Below are positions 54,944 through 62,527 of a stretch of DNA of 64,000 bases, piece by piece; position 1 is the stretch's first letter; every line of letters starts with the position of its first letter. Source of the stretch: an uncultured Pirellula sp. (GTDB lineage: Bacteria; Planctomycetota; Planctomycetia; Pirellulales; Pirellulaceae); NCBI GenBank assembly GCA_903858115.1, contig CAIOHR010000235.1:1-64000 (forward strand). The letters run 5' to 3'. Made by a program: the position numbers and the translations under genes. The notes under the pieces are model-generated. The model saw only the letters and a program-made list of their open reading frames with translations, was not told the DNA's origin and did no database searches.

Positions 54944-56203
54944 ATGACTTTTGTTGCAATAGTGCTTTGCGTTGTGGTCGTTTGTTTGGGATGGATGCAA
55001 CTTTTGCCTGGGTTGATTTTTGCTCGCCTTTTGTTTCAACCTAAACCAGTAGTTTTGGAGGACGCCCAATGTCCTAAGGCTGCGGTGCTGCTTTCCGTTC
55101 GTGGGAACGATCCTTTCCTGGGGGATTGCGTCGCATCGTTGTTACGTCAAGACTATCCGACGTTCGACATTCGCATCGTCGTCGACCACGAAACGGATCC
55201 CTCTTGGAGGGTGATCCAGGATATCGTCACTCGGATGAATCCCTCAAACGTGACTATCTCCGTACTGGGGGAGAAATTTGGAACTTGCACGCTGAAACCT
55301 AACAGTCTCCTCCAGGCCCTTTCACAATTGGACGACTCGTACGAGGTCATTGCCATACTGGATTCTGATGCGGTAACCCATCCGACGTGGCTGAAGGAAT
55401 TGGTTGCACCTCTCCAGGACGAGACGATCGGAGTAGCATCAGGAAATCGTTGGTATATGCCACAACGGGCAACGATAGGTTCCCTCGTGCGATACACATG
55501 GAACGCAGCGGCGGTAGTGCAGATGTACTTCGGTCACTTTACCTGGGGTGGTAGTGTAGCGATTCGTGGAAGCGTGGTTCGCAATTCGAAACTGCAGGAT
55601 CGCTGGAGGCACTCGATTGCAGAAGATACCGCAATCTACGGTGAAGTGCGTGCATCTGGAATGAAGGCAGCCTTTGTACCTTCGCTGATGATTGTGAATC
55701 GAGAGTCATGTGGTCTCCTCGAGTTCTTCGCTTGGATGAAGAGGCAACTCTTGGTCGGGCGATTGCAACATGCGGGGTGGCACATGGTATTTTGGCACGC
55801 GGCTATTACGTCGCTCCTGCTAACAGCGTCCGTTGTCCTCCTCGTCGCTGCTGTGGCAACGGCGAATAGGCCAGCAGTTATTTGGATGGGAGCTGGGCTC
55901 GTTGCCTATACCGTATTGCAGACATCTTTGTTGTTCGTGCTGGAAGCCGGGGTTCGCAAGACGGCACGTGACCGAAATCAGCCTACAAACTGGATGACGC
56001 TTGCGACGCTTGGCAAGCTAGCAATCGCATTGCCATTAACACAGATTTTGTATAGTGCTGCAATCCCAACGATTCGATTTATGCGGGATGTATCTTGGCG
56101 CGGAGTCAAGTATCGTATCGAGGGGCCTTGGAATATTCGCCTGATTTCCTATAAGCCCTTCGAAGCATCAAAACACAAGGAAGAGTCGCAAGCGTCGTTA
56201 TAA
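54944..56203 (+). CDS. Membrane glycosyltransferase, GT2/GT21-like (ceramide glucosyltransferase type)
   Basis: The 419-residue protein begins with a hydrophobic segment (about 2-26), then a GT-A catalytic domain: KAAVLLSVRGND, the metal-binding DSDA near 143, GGSVAIRGSVV near 204, the general-base EDTAIYGEVR near 227 and a KRQLLVGRLQH block in the place of the processive QxxRW-type motif. Three or four membrane segments close the protein (about 285-400), ending WRGVKYRIEGPW. This is the arrangement of ceramide glucosyltransferases and of the hopanoid HpnI relatives, which transfer a sugar to a lipid. The exact lipid is unknown. It is divergent from panE, with a candidate promoter upstream. 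Confidence 0.78.
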   Translation: MTFVAIVLCVVVVCLGWMQLLPGLIFARLLFQPKPVVLEDAQCPKAAVLLSVRGNDPFLGDCVASLLRQDYPTFDIRIVVDHETDPSWRVIQDIVTRMNPSNVTISVLGEKFGTCTLKPNSLLQALSQLDDSYEVIAILDSDAVTHPTWLKELVAPLQDETIGVASGNRWYMPQRATIGSLVRYTWNAAAVVQMYFGHFTWGGSVAIRGSVVRNSKLQDRWRHSIAEDTAIYGEVRASGMKAAFVPSLMIVNRESCGLLEFFAWMKRQLLVGRLQHAGWHMVFWHAAITSLLLTASVVLLVAAVATANRPAVIWMGAGLVAYTVLQTSLLFVLEAGVRKTARDRNQPTNWMTLATLGKLAIALPLTQILYSAAIPTIRFMRDVSWRGVKYRIEGPWNIRLISYKPFEASKHKEESQASL

Positions 56204-56245
56204 ACATGGCTTGGTCGCAAAACAAGCGTCTTCCAAGATGGAAAT

Positions 56246-57487
56246 CTAGCGATTTGTATCGGCTTGCTTCATTTGCCGAATAGCTGTGGCACCCTCGGGT
56301 GTGAGAGAATAGTTTTCGACGGTCTTTTGAACGAGCCAACCTGCTGCTCGCGGATTCCAAAGTAACAAACACGTTACCCCAAGGAACGGAAAAATACTCA
56401 ACCAATCGCTTGACCACCGAGTGATTTCATCGCGGCTATTTTCGTATTCATCCTCGGATCGCAACAATCGTAGCAACTCGCGCAGGAGTTGAAGCCTGGT
56501 AGCACCATGGAGCGCCATCGAAGTTAACGTCAAAAAACCTAGATGTGACTTCACTCCGGCATTCCCCATGGATTCGTCTCGTTTCCCCTTTCCAAAAGAG
56601 ATATCGATCCATGCCTGGCATAAATTGACGCCACTTTCGTATGCGAGGACCGTTTCCCCAATTCGTGGATTGCATTCGAAAATCGAGCGAAGGTTCGCGC
56701 CATCATCATAAACATATTCAAGGCACATGGCACCATGCCAATGCAACTGGGAGCCAAAACGGGTTATCAATTCCTTCATCTCGGGGTCATGCACCGTAAT
56801 CTTCGCATTCGCCGATCCCCCCACTCCGATGCTGCGACTTTGGTAAACATGAAACGCCATTAATTCTCCGTTTTGAAAGACCCCCGTTGCGCCTCGCTTC
56901 AATCCACTCGCATGTTGTTGTACGACAACCTGACGTATGCCATCGAACCATTCACGTCCTTCTAATTCCTTGCCGATCGACTCCATCTCTCTGCGAGAGG
57001 GAGCATATCGAACTCCTTGCCCTGCGGTGCTAAAGTCGAGTTTAATCCAACAAGGAAATTGATCGCAACTCATCAGCTCCTCCTTCGTTTGAACGATACG
57101 ATAGGCTGGTTGCGGCATACCTGTTTCGTCAAGCAATTGGGAAAACCGAGCTTTGTTCATTGTTCTGTCAAGCACTTCGAATTGCGGTACTGCCATCGCA
57201 ATGCGTGACTCGAATATTTGCTGAAAGCGAGAGAGCAAGTAGATTTGTTCATGCGTCGGAAAGAGTACGTCGTAGGCCCCCGTTTCGATACGTTCCATGA
57301 GGAATTGCAAATAATCGCTAGGTTTGCTCGAAAAGGGTGGGCAACGATGCCATCGCTTCACCCATCGCGAAAAACGGCATTGGCAAAGAGACGACGGATC
57401 GAGAATATCAATCGTGTGCTGTGGACCTAAACATGTAATCGATTGACGCGCAGACGTACTGGAGCCATCCGTCATCAAAATCTTCAT
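56246..57487 (-). CDS. ATP-grasp enzyme, cluster-associated
   Basis: The start at 57487 gives 413 residues, MKILMTDGSSTSARQSI onward; the frame is open to 57607 but without a better start. It has an N-terminal domain (about 1-95), a TLDRTMNKARF-like hinge with LDRTMNKARFSQLL, and an ATP-grasp core with PCWIKLDFSTAGQGVRYAPS (about 155-174), VVVQQHASG, and the metal-binding SIFECNPRIGETVLAYESG near 290. A C-terminal part of about 100 residues carries a hydrophobic patch (WLSIFPFLGVTCLLLW). ATP-grasp enzymes join a carboxylate to an amine, thiol or similar group. It lies 263 bases downstream of the alpha/beta hydrolase on the same strand. Carbamoyl-phosphate-type ligases are the nearest in shape; substrate unknown. 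Confidence 0.72.
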   Translation of the reverse strand: MKILMTDGSSTSARQSITCLGPQHTIDILDPSSLCQCRFSRWVKRWHRCPPFSSKPSDYLQFLMERIETGAYDVLFPTHEQIYLLSRFQQIFESRIAMAVPQFEVLDRTMNKARFSQLLDETGMPQPAYRIVQTKEELMSCDQFPCWIKLDFSTAGQGVRYAPSRREMESIGKELEGREWFDGIRQVVVQQHASGLKRGATGVFQNGELMAFHVYQSRSIGVGGSANAKITVHDPEMKELITRFGSQLHWHGAMCLEYVYDDGANLRSIFECNPRIGETVLAYESGVNLCQAWIDISFGKGKRDESMGNAGVKSHLGFLTLTSMALHGATRLQLLRELLRLLRSEDEYENSRDEITRWSSDWLSIFPFLGVTCLLLWNPRAAGWLVQKTVENYSLTPEGATAIRQMKQADTNR

Positions 57488-57750
57488 GTAGCGTTTCGCG
57501 GATTTGGGATGAAAGAGTCGTTCGCTGAAACAGACAGCTCTGCTTCTCAAATAAAAATTGAATTCGCGGAAATGGTTCGGATCGGGGTGTGAAGCTTTGC
57601 AGCACACTTGTTAGCCTACCACTCCACCACACTATACCTTAACCAATATAACCTGTGATGCCGCTTTGGTTCAAGCAATTACCATTGGCTGAACCCAAGC
57701 TAGAGTTTCCGGAGCCTCCGCTCTGTCAATTGTTGAACAGGGATCACGTG

Positions 57751-58605
57751 TCAGGTGTGAATCAAGTGCATGATATGGGTATGTAAATCGTGCAGGTATT
57801 TTCTCGGGTCTGGCTCGAACTCGAGCGTATGAGCTGCATCCGGATATTCGACGATGGCCTTTTGAGGGGAGGCAACTCGGTCCCAGTACATGCGAGTACG
57901 ATCGTTGTCAACAATTCGTTCTTGTCCTGCCAGCATCAGAAACATAGGAATCTGGATTTGCTCCGCACAGGCTCGTACCAAACGATTCAGTTCTAGATCG
58001 GCTACCGCAAAGCGAACCGTGATCTTCCTCAACGTGAAAGGATCATCTCGGATATAAGTCTTGTAAAACGAGCTCTGGGTAAACAACGCAGGATCACGCA
58101 ATGGGATCGGAACTCGTTGATTTCCTAATCCCCCCCAGGTTGCCATTCGCACCATCCATTGCTTCGTCAACGAAACTTGTTGATATGCGTAGATACCAGG
58201 ACAAATAAGTCCAACTCCTGCGAGTGCACTCTTGTTGCGGCGTCGATTTATCGATTGGCGCGCCGCAAGTAGCGCCGCTAGTTTCCCCCCCCAGCTTACT
58301 CCCAATACGACGGTTGGAAGCTGACAACTCAACCCATCTAGGTAGTCATCGAAATCCTGAATCCATTGATCGACATGGGGCGAATCACCGCGATCTCGAA
58401 AACTCAGCCCCGATCCCCGGCGATCGAGAGCATGAACTTCTATCGCGTTATCTGCTAAGTGTTGACAACTACGCAAGTACCAGCCGCTATGACTGACAAT
58501 TCCGTGAATCAGAATAACACGAACCGAAGCATTCGTCGGTCTCCAAACTCGTGCTGCCATCGGATAGCCATCGCGAGCTGGTTGATAGTTTATTTCTGGT
58601 GCCAT
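57751..58605 (-). CDS. Alpha/beta hydrolase, last of the tightly packed operon
   Basis: The 284-residue serine hydrolase has VILIHGIVSHSGWY (oxyanion region, about 30-43), the nucleophile Ser in VVLGVSWGGKLAALLAA (about 105), a catalytic Asp in AGQERIVDNDRT and His in YPDAAHTLEFE. The VHALDRRGSGLS segment is typical of monoacylglycerol-lipase-like members. No signal peptide is present, so it is cytoplasmic. It starts ten bases after the enolase-superfamily gene stop, so it is clearly cotranscribed. In a biosynthetic operon it could release, transfer or edit an acyl group; the substrate is unknown. Confidence 0.8.
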   Translation of the reverse strand: MAPEINYQPARDGYPMAARVWRPTNASVRVILIHGIVSHSGWYLRSCQHLADNAIEVHALDRRGSGLSFRDRGDSPHVDQWIQDFDDYLDGLSCQLPTVVLGVSWGGKLAALLAARQSINRRRNKSALAGVGLICPGIYAYQQVSLTKQWMVRMATWGGLGNQRVPIPLRDPALFTQSSFYKTYIRDDPFTLRKITVRFAVADLELNRLVRACAEQIQIPMFLMLAGQERIVDNDRTRMYWDRVASPQKAIVEYPDAAHTLEFEPDPRKYLHDLHTHIMHLIHT

Positions 58606-58615
58606 CCGTTCGTTG

Positions 58616-59797
58616 CTACCCCCACACCCATCGATTCTCAGCGATTTTCATTCGCTGGAGAACTCGCTTATCGAGCGTGACACCTATTCCAGGCCGATGC
58701 AAGGCCGGAGCGCGTCCACCATAGCCAAATGTAATATCTTCATTCGTCGGAAGTTCTTGCAAAAGATGGCGGTCGTACGAACCTTCGAGATAACGGATTC
58801 CTCGAATGTGCGTTGCCCAATGCCTGCCGGCTGCTGATAGAATTCCTGTCTCACCCGGATGGCACCCCAATTGAATCCCAATATCATTCAGGTGCGCATA
58901 TTCAGCAATTCGAATGCTGTTCACGAATCCGCCGCATTTGGAAAGTCGAATGTTGAACAAATCGCACGCACCCAACTTCGTAGCCAGCTTTGCATCCTCG
59001 AGACTGGTCAGGGATTCGTCCAGCATAACTGGAACCTTCCAGTGCGCTTTGAACAGAGGGATCGAATTAAGCTCTTCATGAGGGCAAGGCTGTTCTAGAC
59101 AACTGATTCGCATGGGCAGGAGTGGCTCGATCTTCTCCGAGACTTTGTCAACAGACCATGCTTCATTGGCATCGAGTCGGATGTCCATCTTTGAGCCGAG
59201 CCAGAACCGCAATCGCTTGACTCGTTCGGGATCGTTGGCTCCATTGACACCTACTTTCACTTTACATTGCTGAAATCCATAGAGTCGCATCTTGATGGCA
59301 CTCCTACGTTCTTTGGCTACATCGTCTGCGGTGATCGTCGTCGAATAGCGGATGAATTTTCTCGCTTCCGCGATCGTGCATTGGGGCTGCAGATGTTTTA
59401 TTGCTGCGCTAATGGGCTCACCGAACAAACGTCCGAACGCATCAAGGATACTCAATTCCACTGCACAACGAAGTGCGTTCGATCTGTGATTACGAGGGTC
59501 CGGCGCCTGTTGATTAGGGTGAAAACGTTCACAGAGCGCGATCACGTTGGGCCAATCATGGCACTCCAGATCTAATTGCTGAGCAAGCGGCGTTTCTTTC
59601 AACTGCTGCATCGCGCCCTGGGCCGATTCCCCTGTGACATAATCACGCGGGACACCTTCCCCCCAACCGGTCGTTCCATCCGCGAGTCGACAACATACCA
59701 AAACGTTTTGACTATCCGTTCGCGATGCAGAAGCGTGTTGGATTTTGCGACGAAGTGGCAATTGAATGACGTAAGCCTGTAACTCGACGATGCGCAT
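58616..59797 (-). CDS. Enolase-superfamily racemase/epimerase-like enzyme
   Basis: This is a 393-residue protein of the muconate-lactonizing subgroup. The N-terminal capping domain starts MRIVELQAYVIQLPLRR, with TGWGEGVPRDYVTGE. The barrel shows the first lysine motif CKVKVG near 178, metal ligands in IRLDANEAW, CLEQPC and MLDESLTS, and the second catalytic lysine in IRLSKCGG near 297. All the residues needed for proton abstraction are present. Relatives are dipeptide epimerases, N-succinylamino acid racemases, OSBS and muconate cycloisomerase; sequence alone does not decide. It lies between the reductase and the hydrolase, ten bases from each, so it probably acts on an intermediate of the PKS pathway. 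Confidence 0.82.
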   Translation of the reverse strand: MRIVELQAYVIQLPLRRKIQHASASRTDSQNVLVCCRLADGTTGWGEGVPRDYVTGESAQGAMQQLKETPLAQQLDLECHDWPNVIALCERFHPNQQAPDPRNHRSNALRCAVELSILDAFGRLFGEPISAAIKHLQPQCTIAEARKFIRYSTTITADDVAKERRSAIKMRLYGFQQCKVKVGVNGANDPERVKRLRFWLGSKMDIRLDANEAWSVDKVSEKIEPLLPMRISCLEQPCPHEELNSIPLFKAHWKVPVMLDESLTSLEDAKLATKLGACDLFNIRLSKCGGFVNSIRIAEYAHLNDIGIQLGCHPGETGILSAAGRHWATHIRGIRYLEGSYDRHLLQELPTNEDITFGYGGRAPALHRPGIGVTLDKRVLQRMKIAENRWVWG

Positions 59798-59807
59798 GCG
59801 ATCGGCC

Positions 59808-60827
59808 TTAGCCTTTCACCAACCGCGGGACCTTCATTTTCCCAGTTGCCCACTCGAGTGCATCCGGCATCCCTTGTTGAAAGTCTACTGCTGGCGCATA
59901 CCCAAGGATGGATGTCGCCTTGTCGATCGAGAAGTCCAGATTCATTGCCATAAACTTGATGGTAGCTCGCGTCAAAACCGGCGATTCCTTGCTGCCGATC
60001 AGGCTTGCCCATCCCTCCACAAAGGGCACCAGAAACTTAACTATCCCCAAGGGTACGTGACGTGGTATGGGTTTGCCCAAATAGCTTGCCACCGTCGTCA
60101 AGTACTCGACGCGCGTGACCAGCCGTTGATCGCGAATATTAAACGTTTGTCCTACGGCTTTTTCATTGTCGATCGCCAACAAAACAGCATCAACGAAGTT
60201 GCCAACATAGGTATTGTTCAGCACCTTCATTCCGTTTCCTAAAAATTTGACAATCCCCTGGTCGAATCGCTTGAGCAATCTAGGAATCACGGCTCGCTCT
60301 CCTGGTCCATAGGTAAAGCCAGGCCGAAGGATTGTTGCAGGGAATTTGTACTCATCCATATAGCGTTTGAGTACGATCTCAGCCTCCGCCTTGGTTCGCG
60401 TGTATCCGTCGAGGCCTGTCAGGCTTGGCGGAGTCTCTTCGTCCGTCCCGAAGTGATCGCGAGCAGGATAAACACCGAGCGAACTCACTTGAACCCAACG
60501 TCGCAACTGGCCTTTTTGCATGGCACATGTAAGCAAATGTTCAAGCCCGACGACATTGATTTGCCGATAGATCTCTGCGGGGCCCCAGTCACCGATATGA
60601 GCGGCTGCATGAACCACAACATCTACTCCTTCGAGAGCCATTGGCAAGCTAGCCTGGTCCGCAAGGTCTCCGATTGCGTACTCAACATCCAGCCCTTGGA
60701 GCAATGTGCGATCAGAGTTCTTTCTCGCTAAGACACGAACATTGTAACCCTCCTCTACTGCTCGTCGAGCTACAAAGCTGCCGATCATACCGGTAGCTCC
60801 GGTAACCAAAATGCGTTCGTTTTTCAT
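59808..60827 (-). CDS. NAD(P)-dependent 3beta-HSD-like reductase (extended SDR)
   Basis: The start at 60827 gives 339 residues beginning MKNERILVTGATGMIGSFVARRA with the nucleotide-binding TGATGMIG motif. VVVHAAAHIGDWGP resembles OleD-type and 3beta-hydroxysteroid dehydrogenase relatives. The catalytic Ser-Tyr-Lys set is in VQVSSLGVY and GYTRTKAEAE, followed by ILRPGFTYGPGER. Its ATG overlaps the GH3 stop (ATGA), so it is coupled. The 46 codons upstream of this start lie in the GH3 gene and are a shadow. It may reduce a keto group of the polyketide product. Other extended SDR substrates (sugars, flavonoid-like compounds) are possible. Confidence 0.83.
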   Translation of the reverse strand: MKNERILVTGATGMIGSFVARRAVEEGYNVRVLARKNSDRTLLQGLDVEYAIGDLADQASLPMALEGVDVVVHAAAHIGDWGPAEIYRQINVVGLEHLLTCAMQKGQLRRWVQVSSLGVYPARDHFGTDEETPPSLTGLDGYTRTKAEAEIVLKRYMDEYKFPATILRPGFTYGPGERAVIPRLLKRFDQGIVKFLGNGMKVLNNTYVGNFVDAVLLAIDNEKAVGQTFNIRDQRLVTRVEYLTTVASYLGKPIPRHVPLGIVKFLVPFVEGWASLIGSKESPVLTRATIKFMAMNLDFSIDKATSILGYAPAVDFQQGMPDALEWATGKMKVPRLVKG

Positions 60828-62509
60828 ACCTTGCCGGTACTCGGATTCGCTTGTGAAGTTGAAGTGATTCGTTCGATAAAGCCGAGTTCGGCAACCAAAC
60901 AACGATGTTTGTACTCTTCGAAATTTCCGCGGGCCGCGGATTTCCTCTGCCGAAGCGCTATCCAAGTTCCCGGCTGTACTCGCCGCATAGTGAGTGGCAA
61001 GATACGCCCGGATAGACGCTTATCAGCATACTCGAAATTTAGCCTGCCCAGCTCTTCATCCACACATCGCGCCAGGGTTTGTTGATCGCTAGGGTTCAAA
61101 GAGATTTCCGTAAGGAGCACATACGCTGGGCGATCCCGCATCTCGGGTGCAATGCAGAATTCGCCGATGTCGATCTGGGTTTGTTGCTGGGCTTGCGTAA
61201 CAGCAGTTACGATCTGGAACTCGCTAAGTTTTTCGCCAGTGATGCTTGAGAAGTGGGCTCCTTTGTTCAAAAAGACCAATCGCGGAGCTTTCCCCAGAAA
61301 GCCTGTGCAGCGGACTACATCATGAATATCGTAGCGATATAGGCCTGCAGATGTTGTTAGCAAGATATAGTAATCCTGTCCTTCTTCCAGTTCATGCGAT
61401 TGCAAGACTATCGGCTTGTCGCTGTCGATTTCAGCCACAGGAACAAACTCGTAAAAGTGATGATTGAATTCAATCACACCTTCGCTCGTGCCATCTTGGA
61501 GAGGAATGGTCATTCGCCCTTCACTCGCATTCAATCCATGATCGCGCAGGGCTGGTTTACCGTAGTACTCTTCCAGTTTTGGGATGTAAACGGAAACCGA
61601 TCCGCCTTGCCATACGGCCAATACAGATAAATGAGGCCAAACATCGCGAGGGTAGAGTGTCCCTTTCTCGGAAACGATCTTCGCCAGTTCCTTTGCTCGC
61701 ACTCGCGAATGTGACTTGAAATACGATTGGAATGCCGATCGTGGAGCATCTGGAAGCGACGACGCGCCAAAGAATGTACCGTCGTGAATGTCTCGAATAA
61801 AGTTTTCGGATTGATCGTTCATGAGGCGAGCGAACTCGATCAGCGTGCTCGGGTTCGCAGTTCCGATCATTCCAACGTGGGGATTGATCATAGCAATTCG
61901 AAGAGCGACACAGTGTTTCCAATGGGACTCATTGATCTTGTACACATCGCTCGGCAGTACAAATCGACTGCGTGCAATCCATGGTGCTGTCTCTGCAACT
62001 AAGCCACTGATAGCCCCGCACGGTGTCCCACCCTCGGTAAAGAATTGCTGCCAATTGCTTCCCAGCTTTAGAGTCTTCTTATTGACCAGATCGGGATGAT
62101 CACGGTAGGTTCCAACCCCCCACAAGTTCCAACCGTGGCGGTACTCCTCGAACGACTCTTGCGTGACAGGTATGAACTTGGACTTATCCGTCGTTCCAGA
62201 CGTCATGGCAAACATGATCAGCTTCGTACCTGGCCCGAACATCGCAGAGATTTGCCCCTGCTTGACTTGCTCAATGTACGGTCGATAGTATTCGTAATTA
62301 GCAATCGGAACGCGGCGGCGGAAATCCTCTAGGGAACGAATTTCCGAAAACCCGTGATCGACACCGAAGCGGCTATTGGCATGACGACGAAGCTTCGCAA
62401 ACAGTACTTGGTGTTGGATTTCTGGTGAGCGCTTGGCATTCTCTGAGAATCGCTTGAGTTCAAGCGTCCGCAACCATAAATATGCGCGTTTCACAGTTCT
62501 ATCCAGCAT
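60824..62509 (-). CDS. GH3-family acyl-adenylate (amido) synthetase
   Basis: This 561-residue member of the ANL adenylate-forming superfamily is related to plant auxin-conjugating GH3 proteins. Motifs run in the family order: SRFGVDHGFSEI and FRRRVPIANYEYYRPYI near the N-terminus, the phosphate loop FAMTSGTTDKSKFIPVT (about 101-117), GASEGRMT-like NASEGRMTIPL near 327, and YRYDIHDVVRCTG near 390. The C-terminal domain includes RPAYVLLTEIS. Such enzymes activate a carboxylic acid with ATP and transfer it to an amino acid or amine. It starts 18 bases after the polyketide synthase stop and overlaps the reductase gene. In this context it may load or modify the released polyketide acid. Bacterial members are poorly studied, so the role is inference. 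Confidence 0.85.
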   Translation of the reverse strand: MLDRTVKRAYLWLRTLELKRFSENAKRSPEIQHQVLFAKLRRHANSRFGVDHGFSEIRSLEDFRRRVPIANYEYYRPYIEQVKQGQISAMFGPGTKLIMFAMTSGTTDKSKFIPVTQESFEEYRHGWNLWGVGTYRDHPDLVNKKTLKLGSNWQQFFTEGGTPCGAISGLVAETAPWIARSRFVLPSDVYKINESHWKHCVALRIAMINPHVGMIGTANPSTLIEFARLMNDQSENFIRDIHDGTFFGASSLPDAPRSAFQSYFKSHSRVRAKELAKIVSEKGTLYPRDVWPHLSVLAVWQGGSVSVYIPKLEEYYGKPALRDHGLNASEGRMTIPLQDGTSEGVIEFNHHFYEFVPVAEIDSDKPIVLQSHELEEGQDYYILLTTSAGLYRYDIHDVVRCTGFLGKAPRLVFLNKGAHFSSITGEKLSEFQIVTAVTQAQQQTQIDIGEFCIAPEMRDRPAYVLLTEISLNPSDQQTLARCVDEELGRLNFEYADKRLSGRILPLTMRRVQPGTWIALRQRKSAARGNFEEYKHRCLVAELGFIERITSTSQANPSTGKV

Positions 62510-62527
62510 TGCGATTCTTCCATGGCT

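Noticed and set aside
60828-60965. N-terminal extension of the reductase
   Set aside because: It lies inside the GH3 gene, whose coding is clear, and the Rossmann motif follows the ATG at 60827.
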